Shown here piece after piece: positions 12,693 to 24,036 of a stretch of 64,000 nt of DNA (positions are counted from its first letter, which is position 1; every line of letters starts with the position of its first letter). The notes under the pieces were generated by a model. That model had not been told where the DNA came from. It made no database searches and saw only the letters and a program-made list of their open reading frames with translations. Both the position numbers and the translations under genes were made by a program. The stretch spans positions 186,001-250,000 of the forward strand of contig QEYB01001312.1 in assembly GCA_017562135.1 (NCBI GenBank), read 5' to 3'. This DNA is from Dipylidium caninum (taxonomy: Eukaryota > Platyhelminthes > Cestoda > Cyclophyllidea > Dipylidiidae).

Positions 12693-15600
12693 ATGATGAA
12701 ACCGACAGTGGACAAGGTGCTCAAGGACGTGCAACTCCTCTCCAAACGCATGCGGTCGAGGGAGACCTTCGCGGATGAGTTGTTGAGTAAAGTGGGTGCC
12801 TTGCGGGCTCAGTTGGAGTCAATGCGGGTGGTAAGTCGGCTGTGCACTCCCGCTCCCGACCACCCGCCGGTCGGGTTCCCCAGGGCCAAATATGCCTCCC
12901 TTTTTTCCCCGTTATTCGCCTTTGCGACCTCCCTTTTTTGCAGTAGGCACATTTACTTTCATCCATTGAAAGTACCAGTGGTGGCTGAGACGTGTCTTGG
13001 TGAAAGTCACAATTCACGCGGGTTGGACAGTTGGTAAAGTAAGGAAACCGGAGGACCAAAACGCGACTTCGTTTGGAGGGGGAATGAGGTGATGTTCACT
13101 CCATTGCACTTAAATCGAGGGCTTCCCTGTTCCTCCTCTTCCACATTTGTGCTTCGTCTATTTGGAAATGACCCCACGATTGTCAATCGCATCGAGGAAT
13201 CGGCCTAAATGCGATGTCATTTTAACACTCTTGTTGTCATTCTTGACGATTTAGTTACTCTTAAATTCGAACTGTCCGTTGATGACTCTGTGTCGTGAAT
13301 CTGCTATTTGTCGAGCAGATACGCCACAGTACGTCGGTCGTGAGTCCTCTCCCGTTGTTTCAACCACAACATCCGCCTTTCTTCTCGCTCTCCCCCTCCA
13401 TTTCCGATGTGTCTGGAGTGGACCCGTCTGCAACTCTATTAAAACCGCATCACCCTTACGCAGCGTTGGGCCTCAACTGATCCTAACTGAAATGAACTCG
13501 CAATTTAGAAATGGTGTCATCGAAGCGGGACACAAGCCCCCCTCTTGATCGCACTTTTCCGTCGTATCTTCTCCTCAAACATTTACCAGTATTTTTGCAA
13601 CACTCCTGCACTTCCGTGGTCGTTGAGGTCTTCCCTCGAAGATGATGGGAAGATGATTGTTTTAATTGGGCTTGTTTATTCCCCACGTATGAAGGACCTG
13701 CAGCGACCGTAAACGCCGCCAGGGCGCCACGCTAGTCCGTGAGGATGAATAGTCGAGTATTTTTTTTCACTGTCAAGCCTCCTCCACACTGCGCTTGGGA
13801 CTAAACCGCGCTAAGTCAAATCGTGTAGAACTGAAATCTTTTATCAACTTGTGCCCGTCGTGTGGGCGCGCTCCTATTTTCGCCTGTTCCCTTGCATACT
13901 TCTGCCTAGTAATCCGTGTAATGTATGACGTACTTCGTGCATATTGTGTCTGAGTAGATGGCTGTTATGACACCCAACAGCCTCCAGGCCTCTCATGCTT
14001 TCCTCCATCCAAACTCTACCAGGGAAGCGCATCTCTTCCAAGTGGCTTTTTTGGCGTCAAAATAAAGATTCCGAGGAGGGTGGGGGGGGGCATTTCTGCA
14101 GATGCTCCCTTTTCGTCGGTCGTGCTTTTCCCAGAAGGCAGTTCTCCCGAGTGTGTTTACCTACTCGCGTAGGTAAGACGTTTGGTCGGCGCCTCAGGTG
14201 TGGTTGGCCGGTGGTAGTACGGGGCGGAGATCGCTGCTTGCCGCGCATATGTGCTGGAGGCTCACGGGCAGGGAAAGTGACCATCAAACGTGGCCAATTA
14301 AGGTGGTGTACGAATACCGAATCGAATGAGTCTGGGTAGCGAGAAGACGTTGCCACAAAAGCCCTTCAATAACATTTTTTTGACTGAGTTATAACACCTT
14401 CTGATTGAAAGGATTGGTCGCGAGATAACGAGATAGCCTCACTCCTGCCTACGTCTTACACAACGCATCACCTGTGGTCGCGAGTCCGAACTATCTCCAG
14501 GAGGTGAAACGTTAAAATGGATTTTGCCGGAGGGAACTCGAGGCAAGGATCACGGGGCAGAAGCTTCGCACCACCCAAACGCTGCTCGAACCGCATTAAT
14601 GAGATCTCATTATCATTTTTTTATTATTGCCGGAATAGCGTCAGGCCACTTTTCGTTCATTACACACTGATATTAGCTTGGACAAAGCTCATAGTAGGTG
14701 CGTCGAGGCTTTTAGCCGGGTCCGCCATCCACACCCCTGGTGGTAAACAGTTGAGCAGTAGGTTCAGCACTTGAAATGTATGCTAGGACAGTAATGATGC
14801 GCGGTAAACCTTGATTTTCTTTCCTTCCACAGCTTAGGTAGGACATTATTGTAGCATCTATTGCTGGCTTGAAGACCTTCCCTACGTCATTTTCGGTTGA
14901 CTTGCAGTTCCAAGAGGAGTCGATGGAGTACGAGGACATTGTTAAGCGGGCGGAAAAGAATCCACGGAAGCAGCTCATTCTCTGTTTGGCCGCGGAGAAC
15001 AAGCAGTTGGAACAGTTGAAGATGCAGAACCGTGTTCTGGAGACGTCACTGGAGGAGCATGAACTCACCCTCGAGATGATCATGTCCAAGTATCGCGAAC
15101 AGGTGCGTCTGATCCCTTTCACGTGTTGGTCATGGACCCTTCTTGGGCGAATATCTTCATTGTCGGATGTTGGGACTGTAATTCCTCACCAAATGATGAG
15201 TCTTACAAATCACTACTCTCATTGGCTATAAATGAGTCTATGACTGCCTACAAATTTAGCTCTAAATGCACCAACTATGGCTCACCTCGTTATTTTTGGC
15301 CTGACTCTATTATTTTCATAAAACTATCCCAAATATCACTTTTTTCTTGTCACGTGGGAAAGCGAGTTGGTCATATTGTAATTCACGGTAACTGGGAAAT
15401 AGCATTTTCAAAAAAGGGCATCACCATTCAGTTTCACTAAAAATAATCAACATTGAATGGCTGCCGCTGTTTCGCTGTCCTTTTCCACCAACTTATGCGC
15501 CTACACCTTGCCTCCGCGTGTCCATTTGCTCCCATTCGGGCCCCGAGCCCTCATATCCCTTCTAACCCTTTAAACTTTCAAGTTCTGCTCTACCTCACGC

Positions 15601-16357
15601 ATATTTAAGTTAAACTTTTAGTAAATTCCGATCTTTACTGTTGTTAAGCTGAAGCATTGGTCACCCAGATTTGGCATTTTAAAACAGTTACAAATAAGTT
15701 TTTTTCTATTAATAGTAGTGCATATTATCAGGGCTCGATGTATGGTGGAACACACACCTTATGTTTCTGAATGTTAAATTTAATGGATGGCAAACTTCGC
15801 AGGCTTGCCTTCACTTCTCCTGTTTTTCTAAAACGTTGTTTCTGTCGATTGTACCTTGGTATTCTCGTCATGAAGAATGCAGTTCACCGCAACATCTCAG
15901 ATTGGTGATTCCTTTTTTTATTTCTTAGGTTTCCAACCTGATGCGTACGAATGAGACAGAAAAGCAGATTAGCCGCCGAAATAACACTGATGATGGCGTA
16001 GTTTCTCAGAATGACGATGTGCTAGATCAAGTTGATTCGAGTGCCCGGGAAGCAAAGGCGGTGACGGATGAGCGATTGATGGTGATGGCGGCGATCGCGC
16101 AGGAGGTGGCACAACAGTCCGAGGCGTACTCCACCGAGTTGGAGACCGAATTGCATCGACTGAATGTGGAAAACCAAATGCTTCGAGAATTACTCTCCAT
16201 TCACACTGTCAATTCTACTTCTCCTCCCGTCGGCTCCAGTACCGGCACTATAAATTCCAACTCTCCGGCGTCCTCTGCAACCGTCAAAGTAACAAACGGT
16301 GGCTCTTCGCCGAAAACGGGCGAGGAGCGGACCGGTGTGTCAGTTGTCTTCAAGTGA
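12693..16357 (+). CDS. SIKE1: SIKE1/FGFR1OP2-family STRIPAK component
   Basis: Coiled-coil protein of the SIKE/FGFR1OP2 family, which joins SLMAP to the STRIPAK phosphatase-kinase complex and so affects Hippo signalling. Three exons, 12693-12830, 14908-15102 and 15929-16357, all phase 0, encode 253 aa (human about 205-215). The N-terminus MMKPTVDKVLKDVQLL matches the family opening. Exon 2 carries the most conserved block (AAENKQLEQL, then SLEEHELTLEMIMSKYREQ). Exon 3 has a second coiled coil ending ENQMLRELLSIH, followed by a Ser/Thr/Gly-rich tail that vertebrates lack. Vertebrates have two paralogues; I cannot say from sequence which one this is nearer to, so the symbol is a family label. 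Start is the first ATG after the splice site at 12680; the ATG at 12696 is an alternative. Confidence 0.88.
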
Positions 16358-17376
16358 AATGCTGGGACATATTTTCCACTTTCTGTTTTTCTCTACCCTT
16401 ATTAACTTGTATTCTATGGCGGTATGCGCAGGGATTGTAACATTTTTCTGCCCCGAGATATTGGTTTGCGAGTTTGCGGGTTGGTTGGTCGGGTGGAGGG
16501 AGGGAGGCAATCCCTGGCGGGGGGGTCAGCTAGGTGGGGGGGGGCACCCTATGATGCGCTGCGCCGCGGGGAGTAGGTGTGGGTGTGGTGGGGTCGGCAC
16601 GGATCCATCTTGTTTGTTTTGAGCACCGAAGGTTTTCGAAAGTGTCCCTTGGGACATGAGTGTTCAAGACGTGGCAGGCGTTGTTATATTTTATGAACAT
16701 TATGACCTAATCCATAAGCGTCTTTGCTAGAATATCATCATTGTAGTTGTTTATTTGTTCCTATATAACGCGCGCTTTGAAAGGATCGTTAAACCAATAG
16801 ACACACAGCAAATGGTGTGTGCGACGTGAAGACTTATCTGGGATTTCATTTTTATCATATCTAAAATACGGTTGAGTGCCTCCATTTTACTTCGACCTCG
16901 GACTCCATAGCATTAAAATAGTACAGGCATAATGTATATTTTCCGTAATTATACGTATGGTGCTAAGTGGTCTTCCTTCGATCTCTTTCGTCCCCAACAT
17001 TGCGTGATTGAATCTGACTCTTCCCCAATAGTGGGTAATTAATTATGGCGGGTCTATTGCAATAATTAAAATGGACCGGATATACTAATATGTTGCACTC
17101 CTTTACATTTTGCTCTTCGCCTGCTTGCCCTTATCTTTTAGTTTTGCTTTCCAATGTGGTTAGTGATTAATCCTTACTTTTGTTTGCACATTCTTTCAAA
17201 CCTTTGTGCAGACCTTTATAAGTCATACGAATACTTAATGAATAGAAATTGACCGAGCTCACGATTTCTCTGTCACAGCTTGCAGTTAACTCTTCTGGTC
17301 GACCCTTGACTCCATGCTTTAAGGCGGTGTTTAATGTTAAATGTTTACTAAGATTTATTTCACCTTTCCTCTTTAG
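16358..17376. other. 3' region of the SIKE-family gene and 5' region of RMDN
   Basis: Contains a very G-rich stretch (16480-16600) just after the stop codon with several runs of four or more G. An ATTAAA poly(A)-signal variant lies at about 16912-16917. The missing first coding exon of the RMDN gene should lie in or near this interval, but no short exon with an ATG and matching donor could be chosen with confidence. Confidence 0.4.
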
Positions 17377-20300
17377 TTTAATTCTGTATCTCCCAGCACT
17401 GACTCAAATTTGGCCCTTCTTGTTTCCGCGGTGTGCGATAATGCATCATCCTCTTCCTCATCCGAGGCCACTGTCTCGCGCAACTCTTTTGGCTACCTCT
17501 CCACCGCTTTCGTCACCGGCTTTGCTCTAGGAGCAGCGGTCGGTCTGCTCAGTGCTGGAGTCTTCCTGCATCCGCCCCGTCTCCGCAGTAATAGTGATCA
17601 CCTGCAAGAAGAGGCGGAGACTGTTAGGCGTGAGTTACATCTACTGCGCGTCGCCGAACGCTCCAGCCCCGTAAGTTTGCCCGGGATTTGGTGAATGTTA
17701 TCTAATTGTTATGATTTTCTGTGCAGATTGCACTTGAGGCATACTTGGATGATGAGGATAATGCAGAAGACAATGACGAGTTCTTCGATGTCTCAAGCGG
17801 ACTTAGTAGGTAAGTCTACTGGTTCACCCCTCGCAGTGGCCATTGTTCAAGAAGTTGGCATGAAGTATCAATGTGCTCCGGAAACGAGATCCAAATTCCA
17901 CTATAAGAAAAGTCTCTCGTAATTACTTTATAATTTCATTTTTCTCCCAATTGTATTGGTGGCGCATTAATGGTCATCTGTTTATTTTTATTCCTTTTGA
18001 CTCCTCTGAGATGGTTGAGTAGCCTTCTGCTAGCGTGTGTAGTTCAATCGTCAAAGTTCTCGCCATGTTTTGACATAATCTCACTCCACGTTTGTCGCCA
18101 CTTCATGTCGCTCTGAGGATAGGTTCTCTTGAAGTTAACAGATTTAACGAGCTACAGTTAGCGTCTCTTGATATTTTTAGCGTCTTATTCAGTCGCCGGA
18201 ATCAGAATTTGGTGGGGACCAGTTATATTTTTAATATAATATAATATCCAAGTTGTCCCAAACCGCAGTTTCGTCACACAAACGCCGTAATAGTGGGAGT
18301 TTTAAGAAACAGATCTGTTTACCAAAGGTGGCATTGAAGTCGCGTGATGAGGGGGTGATTGTATTAGCGTTGACTTTGGACCATGAGGAGGGACAATCGA
18401 GTGAACCGACTCATGAAGTTGGGGCATAGCACCCCTGGGGCTCAAAATTGCACCAATTATTACATTCACCTCGGCACTTGCCTTAAATGATAGCAGAGAA
18501 GGTATTTGCAGCCACTTGGAAGTGGAAGCGCTTATTGTTAAGGTGGAACGTTGAAAGCTCGCGTTCAGCTTTCGGAGCATTTTTTGCCTGGCGCCTTTGA
18601 GGTGTGTTGAGTAAGGGCTATTCGAAGTGAGGACTGGGTTTTGATGGACCCCCAAACTGTGTGGTGGAAAGTGGAGAGAAATATTCCTAGCACATCAAAT
18701 GCATGGCAAATTTAACACTTCAGTTTATCACCAAGTCAACTCAAGGAAGTTCATTTTCGGTAGAAGAGTCGCTGGCATATTAGGCCTTTTAAAAATCTTC
18801 CTGTTTTTTGCCTCCTGGCATTGCTATTGCGTTCCATGTCTTATCACCGCATTTCAGCGATACAAACGGCGATTTCTTCTCGGCTCGTTCCTCCTCTGCG
18901 GCGTCACTCTTTTCTCTCGGACCACCACCGGACGCACCGCTGCCCCGTGAAGTGGCGAATGAGTTGGACGAGTTGATGGAGGTCGCACGACTTGCTGACA
19001 CCTCTTCGGCCAGCGAAGCGGCTAGGCGGGCCTTCTCTCGATGTTTGGACTACAAGAGGCAGGTAGGCATGCAACTCTCCCTCCCCTCCGCTCGGCCGCT
19101 TTTCTCGTAACGCGGTCGAGGGGAGACAGATTGGGGAGGTTGGACGGGCCAAGGCTTTTAAGTTTTATTTCATACTTCTCAACACCGTTTAGCGTATCGT
19201 TACACACATTTATTATACCATTTGCTCTCAACGTGTTTCCTTCAAAAGCTGATTCCAAGGTATTTTTGCCCACGCCTTCGAATCACTTTGTTCTTTTGGT
19301 CGTCTTGAAACTGGCGGTCTCACCTCGGCGCAGGAATGTCGGCCGATTACCTGCAGATGCGACGAGGATGTGGCATATGCCCACCTCAGTGACCTCAGTT
19401 CACCCCTGACCGACTGTTGTGCAATTTGTGGGCCTTCCTCCCTCCAAACTTTTATGCCCCCAAAATTCCCCTATTCGTGGGCAGAGGCGATGTAGTTCGC
19501 CCAGTTGTCAGGACGAAACAGGGCTTGCAGCAGTCGGTAATGTCGTAGTGGGTCGGAAATCGCATAGCATCTGATGCAACCTGCCATTTTGTCCTCCACT
19601 TACCTTGCAGTACAGACACTACCCGGGTTTCCTGTGGCGGTTCGCGCGTGCCGCCCACTTCATGTGGATGGCCACCACGGTCATTAATGCGAATGCGTCT
19701 GGCGAGGGGAACGACAACAACGCCGTTGGCGACGATGCGGCAGACGACCACTGGGTGGACGCGGGACTGTCGATAGCGCGCAGCGCAGTGCGTCAGGCGG
19801 ACGCAGCCAGAGCTGTCGTCACGGCGGAAGGAGGCCGGGCCGCCACGGAGGAGACGATGAACGACGCAGCACGCTCCTACCAATGGCTCGCCGTCTTCCT
19901 GGGCCTCTCCGCCACCTCCACCTCCACTTCTGTCTCCCAGCGCATCCAAATGGGGTACGAATTTGAGGTAATTAACTGGCGCTATCCCCTCTACCGTGCT
20001 TGCCTGCAGAGTGTGGAAGCTGCGAACTCTTGAGCTTGTATAGAGGTCCCTAGACTCAAGTCGTTGAAAGCTGACTGATGTGATGCTACTGCAAGCGGTT
20101 CGGCATCAGCCTTACTGCCACTTTCGATTGCGACCAAAGGGATGCTCTTATCATTGGCGAAGACATCGTTTCTGGCCTTTCGGTGAATGTTCTCGAGAGC
20201 GTATCCCTGATTGAGGAGGGAGGAGGAGGAAAAGCGAAGACTTTTGGCCTTGTGATGCTGGTCTTGCGGTTGATTTTTGACTTTGTGCCAAGTACTGCCA

Positions 20301-23300
20301 GTTGCCTGCACGTGCCATGCATTTTGGATTACGTTGAGCGGGTTCCAGGCTTTTACTGTGACTAATGACTCCGTCCCCCTCCCCCAAATTTCAACGCCCC
20401 AAAGTAAAAAAGAGGGTTGATTCCAGTGTGGAGTTGAAGTCGTCCCTTTCCATGGCTGAGGCAGTGGTGTCCCGCGGCGGTGATCGAATGACCGAGTCTC
20501 TGAATGACCGATGATGTCTTCACTCGTTATAACAATACATAAGTGAACCGATGATATCGTCACGTTCGATCGTTGAACAAGCAAACAAGTTAACGTGAGG
20601 GGGCGTCGAAAAGGTGGCATCCATGTGAGGCACCACGCGAAATTCGTCCGCCCTCCACTCGCCGTCCACCTGATGCAGTCTCCGTCGTTCACGTTTTATG
20701 TTGCTCGAACTTCCGCAACACATGACACCATCGTAAGTTGATTTCGCATCGTCTTTTTGTGACTGAGAGCGCAGTTGGACCCTTCCACGTCCGTGTTTCC
20801 CGCATTTGCCTTAACCGCAGCGGTTAGCGGATTGTTGCTCCCCGCGCCAGACCAAAAATTTGCCCCGACTTTGCGGCATCCTGTATGCCGTCGAAGTAAC
20901 GCATCATTCCTTCCCGGCCTTTTTAGAACTTCATCGATATCTCCCTTAAGTTGGACCCGAGCAACGCCTTTTGCCACATTCTAAAGGGCCGTTGGTGTTA
21001 TGAGGTGAGTTTCCTCCTTGTCAACCCTGTTTTTGCTGCAAATCCCCAAGTAGCACTCTCCTTGCTCGGATGGGCCCAGGAAAAAGTCGCTTGCCACGGA
21101 ATATGTGTGCGCGACACATATGCGTGACGCTTGATGTGGGCGAAGGGACGCACACCCTCTTACCACTCAGCTCTCCGTGAAGCCTCTACTTTTAACGGGT
21201 TTCACCTCGTGATTCCGCCTCTCCGTCATCCTCAAATGAGCTGAAACGAAGGCCCCCTAGTCGGTTGCTTTTTTCGACACCAGAACCCCAACCGCTTTGG
21301 TGCCGGTAATAATCACTCTTAGCGCGCCTCAGCATCGCACGTGGACGCGTCGCAGATGCAAATTCCTCGACAGTCTCTCGACTGTTGCGCCGTTTCCGCA
21401 CTGCACGACGAAGGGCACATTTGTGTGCGACGTCTTCTTCCTCTCTCGCCCTTGTCATCTCCTGTAAATTAAACTTCTGCTCCTAGGTTTTACTCTTCCT
21501 TCCCCTTTTTTTCTTGAAAGAGAGAGAGAGAGAGAGGGAAGAGTGGAGTAGAGTGGAGTGGAGTGAAGTTAGAGGTGAAACGTTTTAAATTAGGTGCAAG
21601 GAAATACCATCGCCTCCAAGGGTTCTTTGCCGTCTCCCACAAAATTGTGCTTTTAAGTTAAAATTACGGACATCCCAGCAAGAACTTTCCCCAGGACAAT
21701 GGTTTGAGACTGTAAAAGTTTACGGCTGACTAGAATTTTTGTCGTAATTCTCGTGGAAACATTCGTCTCGGGAGCTTCTTCATCAACGGCCAGGACCTTA
21801 AACCTTCGCCGTAGTGAGTGCTCGGCACACAGGCGTAAAGAGAGGGAGAGAGAGAGAGAGGAGGGCCTGCCTTTTATCGCGCCCTTAAGACCGGAAGAGA
21901 AGTTCGTGCGGGACGCCTTTGATCGGGCTCAAATTCACTTGAGCCCCAACTCTCGATGGGTGATCCGAGGGGGCCTACCTGGTCCCGCTTCGCCCTCGCT
22001 CCCTTTCTGTTGATAGGCCCATGGTGAAGGGGAAACTAAGTGGAAAAACGGGACTATGAGCGAAGACAGGGTTGGAACAACGGGTGTCTCGTCTTCTCCG
22101 CAAGGTCTTCCGACGTCTTTCTCTTCCCCTGTGGTACGCGAGTGGGATATCCGCTTTCGTTCACTTAGACACCGACAAACCTCTTAACGACGTACTTAGC
22201 AAAGTAGGACTGCGGCGGCTTTTCAGTTCTGAAGGGACGTTAGACCGCCGCAGCTTACTAGGACGAGAGCGGCCTTGCCGAATAGTGTAAGTGGTTATTT
22301 TCAGGTTTTTCTATTCCCCGACTTATCTACAACGGACCGCCCCTCAGCATCGATTTCAGGAAAGGCATAGTGCAAGACAAACTACCCTCGTCTCCATTGG
22401 GCGCCAAAATTTTGAAGCCCTCGTCTAGTGCCAAGATCGGCTCCCTTCTGTCCGTTCCCAGGAGATAAAGGAGAGAGGGTGGGGACAGAGAATGGAGAAC
22501 CGCCCTTATGACTCGAAAATCACGACAATGTCTGAATTCGTCTCCTCCCCCCCCCTCTCTGCAGTCATTTGCATTGAAACTGAGTTTTGGTGTGGGTTAG
22601 TGGTTCCTCCTTGACATCAGCGTGGCGATTTTCCCAGTTTCTCCCAGTAGGCGAGAGTGGAGAAGAGCGAAAGGGAGAATGTATTATGGTAAAGACAAAG
22701 AAATGGCCGGGCGTCAGCCTGCTCGATATACCAACTTAAACAAACCCAACGCCGGCTTTGAATTCTCCCTAGGTCTACAACCTCTCCTGGTTGGAGCGCC
22801 AACTCGCCTCGCGTCTCTTCGCGGCTCCACCCACGGCCACTCTGGAAGACGCCAAAGCCGAGTTCTTGGAGGTTTGTCAGATTGCGTTCCTTACCCACCC
22901 TCCTTTCACACTCCGCACTGGGTGTTTGTGTGTGTCTGCGGGTGGTACTTCTCTAAAAAAAACCCTAATTTCTAAATTTTGAACCCTAAGTGACTACGTA
23001 GTACTCCTACTGGCCTCTTTGAACATTTTTCTGTCTGCATCCCATACGAATGACTCTCAATTTCTTGGCCTCAATCAGCCTGCCCCAGTTGACAGGGCAA
23101 CGGTAAGCCAAGTAGCCTGCGAGCGAAAAGCACCTTAGAAGCGCCCGGCCACATCCGGCTGGCATGGCGGCCGGTTGGTCGGGGATCAGATCGTGGCAAC
23201 GAGGGCGCTGACTCAGACCTTCTGCATTTCTGCTCTGGGAAGCACAAGTCCCCCAATTGCATTGCCCTCAACTAATGGGATTCTCTTAAGCCCATCTGGA

Positions 23301-24036
23301 CTGATATTCTGTTTCAATAGGCCATCAGGCTGAACGGCACCCCTTTCCTAACCCACTCGACTTCTCCATGTTGCTGAGTCCGACTGCGTTGGTAGATCCG
23401 CGTCACCTTCGCCGAGGCTGAATGGCTTAAATTTTGAAAGTCCACATGGTTCAGACAAAAGTATAACTGTTGCTCCTTGATCCGCCCTTTGCCCACCTGA
23501 ATTTTTTGCTTTACTCGGCCTCTCTAAAATGGGTCGCATCGTATGTTGGAAAGGCTGAAACCAGTACTATTCCGCAGGAATTAAAGACGCTGACCACTTA
23601 GCCAGTTAGAGCCACCGGACTGTGTCGCGTCTTTACTGTTCATGAGCTTTAAAACTTTTTCACACTACCACTCCGGCTTGGAGATAATCCAGTATGATAT
23701 TAAAAAGATTAAAAGCTAGTCTAACTTCGTTTTCGGTAGGCCGAACGTTTGGAACCCAATCGCTGGGCAGTAAACGCGGTCTTCTTAGCCAAATGCGAGT
23801 TCGCGGGGTCACACTACGTCGAGGCGATGCGATGGCTGGAGACTGCAGAACAACTCCTCATTTCTCACATTGACGATGCTAACAACAACGCTGTCGACGA
23901 AGAAGATGGTGACGATACGAGGGAATATAGAACAAAAGCGTTAAAAAGTATTGGCGACGCGGTGGCGGAAAGGCCCAGCTTGTTGGCAGAGATCGAAAGT
24001 TTGAAACCGCGTTATCGCGCCTATCTGCCCAACTGA
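17377..24036 (+). CDS. RMDN3: Regulator of microtubule dynamics protein, RMDN3/PTPIP51-like (5' incomplete)
   Basis: PTPIP51/RMDN3 sits in the mitochondrial outer membrane and tethers it to the ER by binding VAP proteins. Exons: 17377-17670, 17727-17809, 18858-19062, 19611-19967, 20927-21004, 22773-22871 and 23740-24036. They give 470 aa, equal to human RMDN3, without the first exon; the frame is closed by TAG at 17374, so the ATG lies upstream. Exon 1 has one hydrophobic helix (FVTGFALGAAVGLLSAGVFL). Exons 2-3 carry an acidic linker with FFAT-like motifs. Exons 4-7 form the TPR-like domain, with GFLWRFARA, SQRIQMGYEFE, FCHILKGRWCYE, YNLSWLERQLASRLF and AERLEPNR aligning in order with RMDN3. 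RMDN1 and RMDN2 are related, but the N-terminal helix plus FFAT region favours RMDN3. Confidence 0.88.
17748..17798 (+). other. Conventional FFAT motif with acidic tract in RMDN exon 2
   Basis: Exon 2 encodes DDEDNAEDNDEFFDVSS. The core EFFDVSS (17778-17798) fits the conventional two-phenylalanines-in-an-acidic-tract pattern bound by the MSP domain of VAP proteins. The acidic residues directly upstream are typical of strong FFATs. Human PTPIP51 carries a phospho-type VYFTASS here instead. Confidence 0.65.
18871..18891 (+). other. Phospho-FFAT-like motif in RMDN exon 3
   Basis: DFFSARS lies about 13 residues after the first motif and is encoded on the next exon. Serine at core position 4 and alanine at position 5 resemble the phospho-FFAT pattern of human PTPIP51 (T at position 4, A at 5). 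Function is inferred from the pattern only. Confidence 0.45.
23545..23620 (-). repeat. Possible tRNA-derived SINE or tRNA relic
   Basis: On the minus strand TGGCTAAGTGG (23604-23594) fits the RNA polymerase III A box, and about 31 bases on GGTTTCAGCC (23562-23553) is an imperfect B box. The spacing suits a tRNA-derived promoter. It lies in the last RMDN intron. No clear acceptor stem was found. Confidence 0.25.

Noticed and set aside
18250..18680. Minus-strand 117-codon frame in an RMDN intron as a possible retrotransposon piece
   Set aside because: No reverse transcriptase, protease or integrase motif could be seen.
19991..20692. Minus-strand frame of 233 codons
   Set aside because: Lies across an RMDN intron and the end of an RMDN exon, with low-complexity, composition-driven sequence and no recognisable domain.
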